DNA from: Anaerolineaceae bacterium
Lineage (GTDB): Bacteria; Chloroflexota; Anaerolineae; Anaerolineales; Anaerolineaceae
DNA: 64,000 nucleotides
Assembly (NCBI GenBank): GCA_016841365.1
Contig: JAENZI010000006.1
Span: forward strand, 62,001 to 126,000
Reading direction: 5' to 3'
The translations under genes were made by a program, and so were the position numbers. The notes below the pieces were generated by a model that saw only the letters and a list, made by a program, of their open reading frames with translations, was not told where the DNA came from and did no database searches. Numbering within the stretch: the stretch's first letter is position 1; every line of letters starts with the position of its first letter. Of this stretch, positions 8,004 to 16,147 are shown piece by piece.

Positions 8004-8282
8004 ATGATGAACCACAACCATAACGATAGTATTCAGCGGTTAAAGACAGTCGAAGGTCACATACGTGGTATTCAGCGCATGCTGGAAAACGACCAGTATT
8101 GTATCGACATCATCCGGCAAATTCAGGCCGTTCAGGCCGCGCTCAATAAAGTCAGCGCCAACATTCTGGACGGTCATCTGAACACCTGTTTAATGAATGC
8201 CGTTCAGGGTGAAGACCCTGAGGAGCGCAGCCGGGTGTTAAAGGAGATCACAGATGTCTTTGAAACCGCAAACCGAACCTAA
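8004..8282 (+). CDS. csoR: Copper-sensing transcriptional repressor CsoR
   Basis: 92-residue all-helical repressor of the CsoR/RcnR (DUF156) family. The Cu(I) ligand set C-H-C is intact: C33 (QYCID), H58 (DGHLN) and C62 (TCLM), which distinguishes copper sensors from RcnR (His-rich) and CstR (no His). Other family hallmarks are RLKTVEGHIRGIQRML and QIQAVQAALNKV. It should bind its own operator and release DNA upon Cu(I) binding. Start is ATG 8004 or the adjacent ATG 8007. It is the first gene of csoR-copZ-copA-rhodanese, so the operon is autoregulated. Confidence 0.94.
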   Translation: MMNHNHNDSIQRLKTVEGHIRGIQRMLENDQYCIDIIRQIQAVQAALNKVSANILDGHLNTCLMNAVQGEDPEERSRVLKEITDVFETANRT

Positions 8283-8301
8283 TCGATCAAAGGAGATTAA
8301 C

Positions 8302-8508
8302 ATGAAATCCGTAACCTATACCGTCCCGAACATTTCCTGCCATCACTGCACCCACACAATAACCATGGAACTTTCCGATATTGAAGGCGTAGAAAAAGTG
8401 GAAGCAGATGTTCACACCAAGCAGGTCAAAGTAGAGTTTGGCGATCCGGCAACTGAGGAAATCCTCAAGACCACCCTCGCTGAAATCAACTACCCCGCTG
8501 TAGAGTAA
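8302..8508 (+). CDS. copZ: CopZ-like copper chaperone (HMA domain)
   Basis: 68-residue ferredoxin-like heavy-metal-associated domain. The Cu(I)-binding CxxC is C13-H-H-C16 (ISCHHCTHT). Start ATG 8302 has AGGAG at 8291-8295; a longer frame starting at 8254 would overlap csoR and lacks an RBS. It delivers Cu(I) to CopA and to the CsoR repressor. It is placed 19 bp after csoR and 6 bp before copA, clearly co-transcribed. Confidence 0.93.
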   Translation: MKSVTYTVPNISCHHCTHTITMELSDIEGVEKVEADVHTKQVKVEFGDPATEEILKTTLAEINYPAVE

Positions 8509-8514
8509 GGCACT

Positions 8515-10935
8515 ATGAGCGAACAAAAACATCTCACCCTCCCCATTTTAGGGATGACCTGCGCAAACTGCGTAGCAACGGTTGAGCGCAACCTCAAAAA
8601 AGTCGAGGGCGTCGAAACAGCCAACGTCAACCTGTCTTCCGAACGGGCAGCCGTCAGTTATGACCCGAAAAAGGCCAATCTGAACGACCTCATCGGCCGG
8701 GTGCAACGTGCCGGGTATGAAGTGGCCATGGGCGAAGCCACACTGGGCATCAAAAACCTGACCGATTCTTCAGACAGCCAGCGGCTTGAAAAAGTCATCA
8801 ACGGCATTGAAGGCGTGATTGAGGCATCGGTCAACCTGGCCGCAGAAAAGGCACTCGTAAAATATGTGCCGACGGTGGTCAGCCAAAATGACCTGCGCAG
8901 GCAGATCCGCTCGGCAGGGTTTGAAACCCTTGAGCCGGATGTCGAGATCGAAGACGCTGAAGCAAAAGCCCGGCAGAAGGAAATCGCCGAACAGAAGCGT
9001 TTGCTGATCATCGGCCTGATCTTCACACTGCCTTTGTTCATCGTTTCAATGGGCAGAGATATGGGTTTGCTTCCCGCCCACCTGGCGCATGCACCCTGGA
9101 TGAATTACCTGTTTTGGGCTTTAGCCACGCCAGTTCAGTTTTATGTGGGTTGGCAATACTATGTCAATGGCTATAAGAGCATCCACAACGGTTCTGCCAA
9201 TATGGATGTATTGGTCGCACTCGGTTCATCGGCAGCCTATTTCTATTCCATCCCGATAGCCCTGGGGATGATTCCCGGACATGTTTATTTTGAAACTGGC
9301 GCGGTGATCATCACCCTGGTAAAACTGGGGAAATTCTTCGAAGCCAAAGCCAAAGGCGGTGCGAGTGATGCCATCCGAAAATTGATGGATCTGCGCCCCC
9401 GCAAGGCATATATCATCCGGGATGGCATCGAAATTGAAGTCTTTGTTGACCAGGTTGAACCTGGTGACATCGTGCTAGTGCACCCGGGTGAGAAGATCCC
9501 CGTAGACGGCATGGTGGTGGATGGTCGATCCAGCGTAGATGAATCAATGTTGACAGGTGAATCCTTGCCTGTTGAAAAATCACCCGGGCAGGAAGTCATC
9601 GGCGGCACGATCAATAAACTGGGTTTATTGAAATTTGAAGCCACCAAAGTCGGCAAGGAAACCGCCCTGGCGCAGATCATCAAACTCGTGGAACAAGCCC
9701 AGGCCAGCAAAGCGCCAATCCAAAACCTGGCAGACAAAATCTCAGCCGTCTTTGTACCGGTGGTGATCGGTATCGCCGCGTTGACGTTTATTGCCTGGTA
9801 TTTCTTCGTGCCCCTTGCCCCCGATGCCAATGTCAGCCTGTTCACACGGGCGCTGATCAATACTGTTTCTGTGTTGGTGATCGCCTGTCCCTGTGCCATG
9901 GGCCTGGCAACCCCCACAGCCGTGATGGTCGGCACAGGGAAAGGTGCGGAACTGGGCATCCTGATCAAGAAAAGCGAAAGCCTGGAGCGTGCTGGGGATA
10001 TTACAACAGTCGTATTGGATAAAACCGGCACGATCACTAAAGGTCAGCCAGCCGTGACCCGCATCCATACCTATAACCCAGCCATTAACGAAAATGAAAC
10101 CCTGCGCCTGGCCGCCTCCGTCGAGAAAGGGAGCGAGCATCCTCTCGGCGAAGCCATCACTGCAGAAGCTAATGCCCGTTCCTTAACCGTGAGTGAGCCC
10201 ATGGGCTTTACCGCAATCGCTGGCCACGGGGTGCGTGCTGAAGTAGATGGGAAGATGATCCTCGTTGGCAACCGGCGCCTTTTAACAGACCAGGGTATTG
10301 ACCTGAACAGGACACAATCCGATCTGCAACACCTCGAAGAGGCTGGTCAAACAGCCGTGCTGGTCGCAATCGACGAACAGCTTGCGGGTGTGATCGGCAT
10401 CGCCGATACCATCAAAGATCGCTCAAAACAAGCAATTGATTCACTGCATAAAATGGGCTTGAAGGTCACTATGGTAACCGGTGACAACCAGCGCACCGCG
10501 CAAGCGATCGCCGCATTGGTGGGCGTGGATATAGTTTTGGCAGAGGTTTTACCTGGTGACAAAGCCTCCGAGATTAAAAAACTGCAAGAACAAGGTGATG
10601 TGGTTGCCATGGTGGGCGATGGAATCAATGACGCACCCGCCCTGGCTCAAGCCGACATTGGGATTGCCATTGGCACCGGCACCGACGTGGCCATGGCTTC
10701 CGCGCCGGTTGTCCTGATCAGCGGTGACCTGCGGGGCGTCCCAAAAGCAATTGCACTTTCACGGCGCACCTTAAAAACGATCAAACAGAACCTGTTTTGG
10801 GCGTTCTTTTATAACGTCATCCTCATCCCGGCAGCCGCCTTAGGCTTGCTTAATCCCATGCTGGCGGCTGGCGCCATGTCCTTCAGCAGTATTTTCGTGG
10901 TCACAAACAGCCTCAGGCTGCGACGTTTCAAATAA
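8515..10935 (+). CDS. copA: Copper-translocating P-type ATPase CopA
   Basis: 806-residue P1B-type ATPase exporting Cu(I) across the cytoplasmic membrane. Two N-terminal HMA modules are visible: the first has GMTCANC (C16, C19), while the second (about 77-150) has lost the CxxC and so cannot bind copper in the usual way. Then come the membrane helices, the transport motif CPC (458-460), actuator TGES, phosphorylation site DKTGT (D502), the SEHPLGEAI motif and the hinge [10 protein letters not shown]. Length and order are normal for P1B-1 ATPases. It is third in the copper operon and is followed 36 bp later by the rhodanese gene. Confidence 0.96.
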   Translation: MSEQKHLTLPILGMTCANCVATVERNLKKVEGVETANVNLSSERAAVSYDPKKANLNDLIGRVQRAGYEVAMGEATLGIKNLTDSSDSQRLEKVINGIEGVIEASVNLAAEKALVKYVPTVVSQNDLRRQIRSAGFETLEPDVEIEDAEAKARQKEIAEQKRLLIIGLIFTLPLFIVSMGRDMGLLPAHLAHAPWMNYLFWALATPVQFYVGWQYYVNGYKSIHNGSANMDVLVALGSSAAYFYSIPIALGMIPGHVYFETGAVIITLVKLGKFFEAKAKGGASDAIRKLMDLRPRKAYIIRDGIEIEVFVDQVEPGDIVLVHPGEKIPVDGMVVDGRSSVDESMLTGESLPVEKSPGQEVIGGTINKLGLLKFEATKVGKETALAQIIKLVEQAQASKAPIQNLADKISAVFVPVVIGIAALTFIAWYFFVPLAPDANVSLFTRALINTVSVLVIACPCAMGLATPTAVMVGTGKGAELGILIKKSESLERAGDITTVVLDKTGTITKGQPAVTRIHTYNPAINENETLRLAASVEKGSEHPLGEAITAEANARSLTVSEPMGFTAIAGHGVRAEVDGKMILVGNRRLLTDQGIDLNRTQSDLQHLEEAGQTAVLVAIDEQLAGVIGIADTIKDRSKQAIDSLHKMGLKVTMVTGDNQRTAQAIAALVGVDIVLAEVLPGDKASEIKKLQEQGDVVAMVGDGINDAPALAQADIGIAIGTGTDVAMASAPVVLISGDLRGVPKAIALSRRTLKTIKQNLFWAFFYNVILIPAAALGLLNPMLAAGAMSFSSIFVVTNSLRLRRFK

Positions 10936-10971
10936 CTTCATCCTGGTGGTTTATTTTTAGAAAGGCACCTT

Positions 10972-11430
10972 ATGCGTAAAAAGAAAAATAACATCCTGAT
11001 CCCCGTGATCTTATTTGTCGGGGTATTGGTGCTCAGTGTTGGCGGGTTGATCCTTGCCAACCGCCTACGGCAAGCTGAAATCGCCAATCCTGGTGAATAC
11101 AGCTCTCCAGACGATATCCCCCGTGTGACTGTCAGTGAAGCCTATCAAGCGCTGGTTGATGGTGACGCCGTGCTGGTCGATACACGCAGCGCAAGCGAAT
11201 ACCAAACCTCCCACATTGCAGGGGCGATCAACATCCCGATCGACCAGGTGGAATCTCGGGTAGGAGAGCTTGATCCCGATACTTGGTATATCACCTACTG
11301 CACCTGACCGGCTGAAAATACCAGCGCCGGTGCGGCGCTGATCATGTATCTTAACGGTATCCGTAAGGTAAATCCAATTCTGGGCGGCTTTGAAGCCTGG
11401 GTTGAAAGCGGATACCCGGTAGAACCGTAA
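10972..11430 (+). CDS. Membrane-anchored rhodanese-like protein, probable selenoprotein (Sec112 at UGA)
   Basis: Read conventionally the frame stops at TGA 11305-11307 after 111 codons, in the middle of the rhodanese fold. The same frame continues without interruption to TAA 11428, giving 152 residues and a complete domain. Residues 8-29 are a membrane anchor; 50-150 are the rhodanese fold (VLVDTRSASEYQTSHIAGA, INIP, and after the UGA PAENTSAGAALIMYLNG and ILGGFEAWVESGYP). The active-site loop reads YCT-UGA-PAENTSA; many related rhodaneses, as recalled, have YCxCPxExTSA, so the UGA sits exactly at a Cys position. A bacterial SECIS-like hairpin follows immediately (11322-11340), and a tRNA(Sec) gene occurs at 32982-33075. 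Likely a sulfur-transfer or thiol-redox protein facing outside the cytoplasm, co-transcribed with copA. Alternative: a nonsense-mutated gene, less likely given the intact downstream frame and hairpin. Confidence 0.85.
11308..11340 (+). promoter_or_regulatory. Predicted bacterial SECIS element
   Basis: Directly after UGA 11305-11307, the mRNA can form a perfect 7-bp stem CAGCGCC (11322-11328) / GGCGCTG (11334-11340) with loop GGUGC. The loop begins 22 nt after the UGA and starts with G, which agrees with the known bacterial SECIS rules (short G-containing apical loop, roughly 16-37 nt from UGA). An alternative CCGGC/GCCGG pairing (11308-11330) competes with it. Confidence 0.75.
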
Positions 11431-11450
11431 TTACCAAAACAAGCAAAAAG

Positions 11451-11482
11451 GCCTGCCCAAAAGAATGGGCAGGCTCTTTATT
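11451..11482 (+). terminator. Rho-independent terminator of the copper operon
   Basis: GCCTGCCC (11451-11458) / GGGCAGGC (11467-11474) with 8-nt loop and TCTTTATT tail. It lies 20 bp after the TAA that ends the read-through rhodanese frame, consistent with that TAA being the real gene end. Confidence 0.85.
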
Positions 11483-11529
11483 ATTTAATTTTTTCTATTT
11501 CATTGTTTTGTGATCTTCACCTAAGTTAG

Positions 11530-12435
11530 TTAGGGTCTGTTGCTTTTACCCTTATTATCTTTGTTGGTCTTTTCTTTTTCGGCATTCTTTTCTTTGTTCT
11601 GGTTGACAAAACCCTCAGGCTCATCGCCTTCTTCCTTGTCTGCATCCTTACCGATCAAGCCCAGTTCCTGCCAAATTTCTCCCCAGCCATTTTCATCATC
11701 ATCGGAGGAGCGCATTTCAAGCAGTTCTACCCAGGTCATCTCGACATCTTCCATTTCTGCTGTCTTTAAGGCATGTTCAATTTCGCCGATGCCAAAATGC
11801 TGTTCGCAGAAATAGGGCAGCAGGGTTTCATATTCAACAACATATTCCATCGCCAAACCTTCTAATGCGGGATGAATCAATGCGCCAGAACAAACCGCGC
11901 TGTCTTCCATGTTGTCATCGTCCATATCATCATCTTCTTCTTCGTCAGCGTCTTCCAGCTCGACTTCAATGGCGATGTTCAGCTCATCCTCAACATAGTA
12001 TTTGACTTTTACCCAGTCACCAACTGCGATGTCTTCTTCGATTTCAGTGTCCATCGTGAGCTCGTAGCGCACACCATCAACGATCAGGTAGTCCGGGGCA
12101 AGTTCTTCCACGGTGCCATAAACTTCCATTTCGTCATACTCGGGGTCTTCCAGCTCAACTTCGATGGCGATGTTCAGCTCATCCTCAACATAGTATTTGA
12201 CTTTTACCCAATCGCCAACTTCGATGTCCTCTTCGATTTCAGTGTCCATCGTGAGTTCGTAACGCACACCATCAACGATCAGGTAGTCCACGGCGAGTTC
12301 TTCAATGGCACCATATGCCTCCATTTCATCACTCTCGACATCCATAGCAATGATGTCTTGAGCATACACAACGCCAACCAGCGAAAGTGCAAGCGTCAAT
12401 ACAATTGTGATAGCCAGCAATTTCTTGTTCTTCAT
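11530..12435 (-). CDS. Secreted acidic protein with two DUF5666-like repeats
   Basis: 301-residue secreted protein. Residues 1-26 are a classic signal peptide ending VVYAQ. Two nearly identical modules of about 59 residues follow (about 38-96 and 100-158), each with VDYLIVDGVRYELTMDTEIE or PDYLIVDG... then VGDWVKVKYYVEDELNIAIE; they resemble the small beta-barrel DUF5666 domain. Next come an Asp/Glu-rich linker, a helical segment with two Cys (CSGALIHP..., YFCEQHFG) and a Lys/Asn-rich tail. Start ATG 12435 has GGAGG upstream. Two of the modules are almost identical also at DNA level, indicating recent duplication. Single gene; function unknown, possibly envelope or cation binding. Confidence 0.85.
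   Translation of the reverse strand: MKNKKLLAITIVLTLALSLVGVVYAQDIIAMDVESDEMEAYGAIEELAVDYLIVDGVRYELTMDTEIEEDIEVGDWVKVKYYVEDELNIAIEVELEDPEYDEMEVYGTVEELAPDYLIVDGVRYELTMDTEIEEDIAVGDWVKVKYYVEDELNIAIEVELEDADEEEDDDMDDDNMEDSAVCSGALIHPALEGLAMEYVVEYETLLPYFCEQHFGIGEIEHALKTAEMEDVEMTWVELLEMRSSDDDENGWGEIWQELGLIGKDADKEEGDEPEGFVNQNKEKNAEKEKTNKDNKGKSNRP
11955..12300. repeat. Tandem intragenic duplication (two copies, about 170-190 bp)
   Basis: The segment around 11960-12115 is repeated with few changes at about 12150-12295. It encodes the two DUF5666-like modules of the secreted protein. Shared DNA includes the stretch coding for LTMDTEIEEDI and VKVKYYVEDELNIA. Confidence 0.8.
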
Positions 12436-12855
12436 AGAAACCTCCGTTTCTCATGTTGTTTGAGGCTTAGGTAAATCAGGTGGATTGTTGATTCAACAAA
12501 TCGTGCCAGATCAAAATTTTTCGCTAAACCCAAGATCAAAGCCTCAAAATGATCAAAATGGTTTTTTCAGGCACATTTTCACGAATTTCTCAACCGATGT
12601 GGTCGAGGTCATCCGGTAAATAAACATCGTAAAATCGATGTTTTCTCGGATTTTCCTGGCACGCACCTGTCAGCGTCATTTTTTATTTTGAACGCTTCTG
12701 TGCCTGAACTTCACACTCAAAGATACTGAGTATTTATAAGATTTGTGTGAAAATTAGATAATTAACAGCTAAGTCTTTCAGATTTTGACCATTAATATCA
12801 ATTTATAACCCAAGGATTTGTGAAATTAAATAAATATTTTTAATAAAATGAAATT
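12436..12855. other. AT-rich non-coding region
   Basis: About 420 bp upstream of the secreted repeat protein gene. It must contain that gene's promoter, but I see no convincing -35/-10 pair, no RNA gene and no ORF. Confidence 0.4.
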
Positions 12856-13465
12856 CGCAGGATGTGTGCGAGGGAGATTGCTTCGTTCATCGTCATGACG
12901 GTTTTTTTACTCAATTTTCCCTCATCCCTCACGTCGTTTTCTCCTCAGGGCGGGCCGTCACGCCTGATGGCATGCCACCTTCTCCCGGGAGAAGGCTTTA
13001 TTATTCGGCGCAGTCATAATAGTCAGGTGGGGTGCGTTTTTCACTCCACCAGTTCATTGTCATTGCGAGCGCAGCGTGGCAATCTCTATCCCCCTCATCC
13101 GTCACGCCTGATGGCATGCCACCTTCTCCCGCGAGAAGGCTTAAATGTCGTTACGAATTTTTTATTTGTCATTGCAAACGAAGTGACTGCGTAGCGTCCT
13201 AAAGGGAGGCAATCTCGAACGTAAGAGGGATTGCTTCGTGCCTCGCAATGACCCCTTTCTTCGGTGCGGTCATTGTAGGGTGGGGTGAAGTTTTCACCCC
13301 ACCAGTTCATTGTCATTGCGAGCGCAGCGTGGCAATCTCTATCCCCTCATCCGTCACGCCTAACGGCGTGCCACCTTCTCCCAGGAGAAGGCTTAGTCAT
13401 TCGTTGCGGTCATAGCCGTAGAGTGTGGTGCAGTTTTCACCCCACGAAACCATTGTCATTGCGAT
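12856..13465. repeat. Dispersed repeat cluster 1 (about 253-bp units)
   Basis: One degenerate and two better copies of a composite repeat; units begin at about 13053 and 13306, giving a 253-bp period. Each unit has TTCATTGTCATTGCGAGCG, a CGTCACGCC segment, an inverted repeat around CTTCTCCC/GGAGAAGG, a CATTGC...GAAGTGA...GCAATCTCG segment and an inverted repeat GGTGGGGTGAA/TTCACCCCACC. The same unit recurs at 21120-21665. No transposase or long ORF is supported. The rightmost copy runs into the 3' end of the adjacent permease gene. Confidence 0.85.
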
Positions 13466-14276
13466 GCTGCCTAATCTGCCTGCGCTTAAACCAATCTGCC
13501 AGGAAAACGATCAGAACAGAGAATGACCCCAAGAATATGGATGCCGTATAGGCTTCGATGTACCGACGCTCATCCAAACACCTGAAGATATAAAGCGTCG
13601 TCGTCTCTGTCCGCCCCTGCACGCCGCCGCCAATCACCAGCACTGCGCCAAACTCCCCCAGAGCACGCGCCAGAGTTAAGGTCAACCCATAGATCATGCC
13701 GTGCTTAATTTGTGGGAAGATCACCCGCCAAAACACTTTCCACTGACTGGCACCCAATGTCTGTGCAGCGAATTCCTGTTTACGATCTAGATTCTTGATG
13801 ACCGGGATCATTTCACGGATCATAAAGGGCAGGCTGACAAACAACGTCGCCAAAAACATGCCGGGTACAGCAAAAGCCACTTTAATCCCAAGCTTTTCCA
13901 TGATTGGGAAAAGATATCCATTCCGCCCAAACATCATCAGCAGCATATACCCCACAACAACCGGTGAGATCGAAAAGGGGATGTCAATTAACCCATTTAA
14001 CAGGGGTTTTCCAACAAACTCCTGACGGACAATCACCCACGCGATCGATGTGCCAAAGAATATCTGGAGGATAACCACGATGATCGCAATCTTCAGAGAT
14101 AAAGCTAAGGATTGGAGGAAAACCGGAGAAGTGATGACCCTCAAGACTGGCATCAATCCATTTTCAAAAGCGCCTTTGACCAAGGCCGTGATAGGCGCAA
14201 GGATCAAAAAACCCATATAACCCAAAACTAAAAAGATCAAAACCCAGCGGCCCCAACCCTTCTTAATCTGCTGCAT
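13437..14276 (-). CDS. cysW: Sulfate-type ABC transporter permease CysW
   Basis: 279-residue inner-membrane permease with six predicted helices and the BPD_transp_1 fold; EFAAQTLGASQWKVFWRVIFP is the EAA loop that docks on the ATPase. With CysT it forms the membrane channel of an oxyanion (sulfate/thiosulfate) importer. Start ATG 14276 is chosen because GGGGG lies 7 nt upstream; the longer start at 14306 would overlap cysT by 44 bp. It overlaps the end of cysT by 14 bp. The last ten codons (QHRNDNGFVG) are encoded by the dispersed repeat, so the repeat supplied the current stop codon. Confidence 0.9.
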   Translation of the reverse strand: MQQIKKGWGRWVLIFLVLGYMGFLILAPITALVKGAFENGLMPVLRVITSPVFLQSLALSLKIAIIVVILQIFFGTSIAWVIVRQEFVGKPLLNGLIDIPFSISPVVVGYMLLMMFGRNGYLFPIMEKLGIKVAFAVPGMFLATLFVSLPFMIREMIPVIKNLDRKQEFAAQTLGASQWKVFWRVIFPQIKHGMIYGLTLTLARALGEFGAVLVIGGGVQGRTETTTLYIFRCLDERRYIEAYTASIFLGSFSVLIVFLADWFKRRQIRQHRNDNGFVG

Positions 14277-15120
14277 TTTTTCGCCCCCGATATTTTTGAA
14301 TGGCATTGGCTGTGATCAGGATCAAAAAGGCGATTGATGTGAGCAGCAGCGAAACCGCGCTTGCGCCTAACCGGTTCTCAGATTCAACTGCACCTAAGGT
14401 ATAAACCGCCGCAGTTTGGGTTTTGAGCGGGATATTTCCCGCCACGATCACCACAGCGCCAAATTCGCCAATCGCCCTCGAAAAACTCATCAGCGACCCG
14501 CTTGTTAAAGGCAATATCAGAGCTGGAAAAACGATTTTCCAAAATGTTTTCCACGATCCAGCCCCCAATGTTGATGCTGCCAATTCCTGGGTGCGGTCCA
14601 GCTCCTGAAGAACAGGCTGAATGTTGCGCACAACAAATGGAAAGGAGATAAAAAGTAAGGAAATCACGATCCCTGGCGGCGCAAAGATCACCTCAAAACC
14701 GATCTGATTGGCAAGAAAATTACCCAAAGTTTCTTGAGGGCCGTAAAGCATCACCAGCATCACACCTGTGACCAGTGTGGGAATAGCCAAAGGTAAATCA
14801 ACTATTGCGTTCAACACCCGTTTGCCCGGGAATTCAAACCGGACCAAAACAAATGCGGTCATCAACCCCATCACCGCGTTGATGATGGTCATCAATGCAG
14901 ATGTCCACAAGGTCAGCAGGATCGCATGCCGGGCAATCGGCAAAGTGATTTGGTGGATTAGTTCTGCAATCCCCTCCCGCAGGCCATCCTGGATAATCAC
15001 CAGCAACGGGACCACAATCATCAAGGTAAGGTAAAGGATCCCCGGCAGCCTTAGCAACCACCCTTGCCCATGTCCTTTACTGGAGCGCCTCAGAACAGGC
15101 AATTCAAGCTTACTCTCCAC
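14263..15120 (-). CDS. cysT: Sulfate-type ABC transporter permease CysT/CysU
   Basis: 285-residue permease with six predicted helices, homologous to CysW. The EAA loop reads ELAASTLGAGSWKTFWKIVFP, followed by SRAIGEFGAVVIVAGN, a sequence characteristic of the sulfate/molybdate permease family. GTG 15120 is preferred as start: GGAGG lies six nt upstream inside the end of the preceding gene, whereas ATG 15165 has no RBS. It overlaps the solute-binding gene by 11 bp and cysW by 14 bp, so translation is coupled. Confidence 0.9.
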   Translation of the reverse strand: MESKLELPVLRRSSKGHGQGWLLRLPGILYLTLMIVVPLLVIIQDGLREGIAELIHQITLPIARHAILLTLWTSALMTIINAVMGLMTAFVLVRFEFPGKRVLNAIVDLPLAIPTLVTGVMLVMLYGPQETLGNFLANQIGFEVIFAPPGIVISLLFISFPFVVRNIQPVLQELDRTQELAASTLGAGSWKTFWKIVFPALILPLTSGSLMSFSRAIGEFGAVVIVAGNIPLKTQTAAVYTLGAVESENRLGASAVSLLLTSIAFLILITANAIQKYRGRKNAAD

Positions 15121-16147
15121 CCTGAACCTCCAGGATCGCCCGAGTATAGACACCTGATTCCCCAAAGATGTCTTCCATTACAGACTGCCATCCGCCGAAA
15201 TTCTCGATCGTGAACAGGTCCTCTACTATAGGGTACTGGTCTACTGTAGCAGCGGCAATATCAGAATTGACCACCCGCAAGCCGTGTTGTGAAAATACCT
15301 CTTGTGCCTGAGGGGTAAAGAGGAATTCAACAAAAGCTTCAGCAACCTCGCGAGTGCCGTGCTTGTCAACACTGGCATCCACCACCGCAAGAGGGTTCTC
15401 AATCAGGATGGTTGAGGATGGAATAACGAGTTCATAATCCTGCCCAGATTGCCGACCGACAAGCACTTCATTCTCATACGTGATCGCCAGGTCGCCAATT
15501 CCTTTTTCAAAATTCAAGATGCTGTCTCTGGCCGCCTTGTCCATAACCGTGACGTTGGCTAACACCTGTTTCAGAAAAGTCCGCGCGGCTTCCGGGTCGT
15601 CTGCAGGTACACCATCAATTTGACCGCGCAGGGCTGCCCCATACGCTCCCAGCACGTTCCACATCGCCCCGCCGCTGGTACTTGGGTTGGGAGTCAGGAT
15701 CTCAACACCACTCCTGGTCAGGTCAATCCAATCCTGGATATTTTCTGGATTGCCAGACCGAACGGCAAATGCAACAATCGATGTTGTCACAATCCCGCCG
15801 GTTTCACTAGCCTTCCAATCGTGGGTGATCAAACCTGCTTCTTGAATTCTTGTCACATCGGCTTCAAGGGATAATGCAACCACATCTGCCTCAAAGCCAT
15901 CAATCACCGCACGCGATTGGGCGCCCGATCCCAGGTAAGATTCTTCAAATACCACCTGCTGCCCCGTTTTTTCATGCCAATATTCCTGAAAGAGCGGGAT
16001 GATCTCGCCATAGGCTTCACGCGGTGTTGTATAAGCGCCCAGGATTAACTTAATCTCATCCCCGGTTTGGGATGTTTCTCCACCTGAACAAGCAGCCATC
16101 GAGAAGATAATGGTCAGTAAAAAAGTGAGTTTCCAAAAAGACTTCAT
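15110..16147 (-). CDS. Sulfate-type ABC transporter substrate-binding lipoprotein
   Basis: 345-residue surface lipoprotein. Signal peptide with lipobox SMAAC (Cys at residue 20) anchors it to the membrane. The mature part has the sulfate-binding (Sbp/CysP) family signatures YLGSGAQSRAVIDGFEADVV, VVALSLEADV and ILTPNPSTSGGAMWN, the last contacting the bound oxyanion in known structures. AGGAG stands 7 nt before ATG 16147. Its start overlaps the stop of the ATPase gene as ATGA. It delivers substrate to the CysT/CysW channel. Sulfate versus thiosulfate, or another oxyanion, cannot be decided by eye. Confidence 0.92.
   Translation of the reverse strand: MKSFWKLTFLLTIIFSMAACSGGETSQTGDEIKLILGAYTTPREAYGEIIPLFQEYWHEKTGQQVVFEESYLGSGAQSRAVIDGFEADVVALSLEADVTRIQEAGLITHDWKASETGGIVTTSIVAFAVRSGNPENIQDWIDLTRSGVEILTPNPSTSGGAMWNVLGAYGAALRGQIDGVPADDPEAARTFLKQVLANVTVMDKAARDSILNFEKGIGDLAITYENEVLVGRQSGQDYELVIPSSTILIENPLAVVDASVDKHGTREVAEAFVEFLFTPQAQEVFSQHGLRVVNSDIAAATVDQYPIVEDLFTIENFGGWQSVMEDIFGESGVYTRAILEVQGGE

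Noticed and set aside
9285-10037. 250-codon ORF antisense to copA
   Set aside because: Shadow frame of the P-type ATPase gene; low-complexity translation.
10972-11307. Short 111-residue rhodanese ending at TGA, or a pseudogene
   Set aside because: The frame after the TGA encodes the rest of the domain without other defects, ends just before the terminator, and a SECIS-like hairpin plus tRNA(Sec) gene support read-through.
11872-12474. 200-codon ORF antisense to the secreted repeat protein
   Set aside because: Repeated sequence only mirrors the duplicated modules of the real gene; no start signal.
12856-13465. Possible CRISPR array or IS element
   Set aside because: Units are 253 bp, with diverged internal segments, no short direct repeats separated by unique spacers, no transposase and no target-site duplication visible.
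12862-13551. Several overlapping ORFs of 70-110 codons inside the repeats
   Set aside because: They translate repeat DNA in both strands, have no RBS or conserved pattern, and recur only because the repeat recurs (also at 21162-21928).
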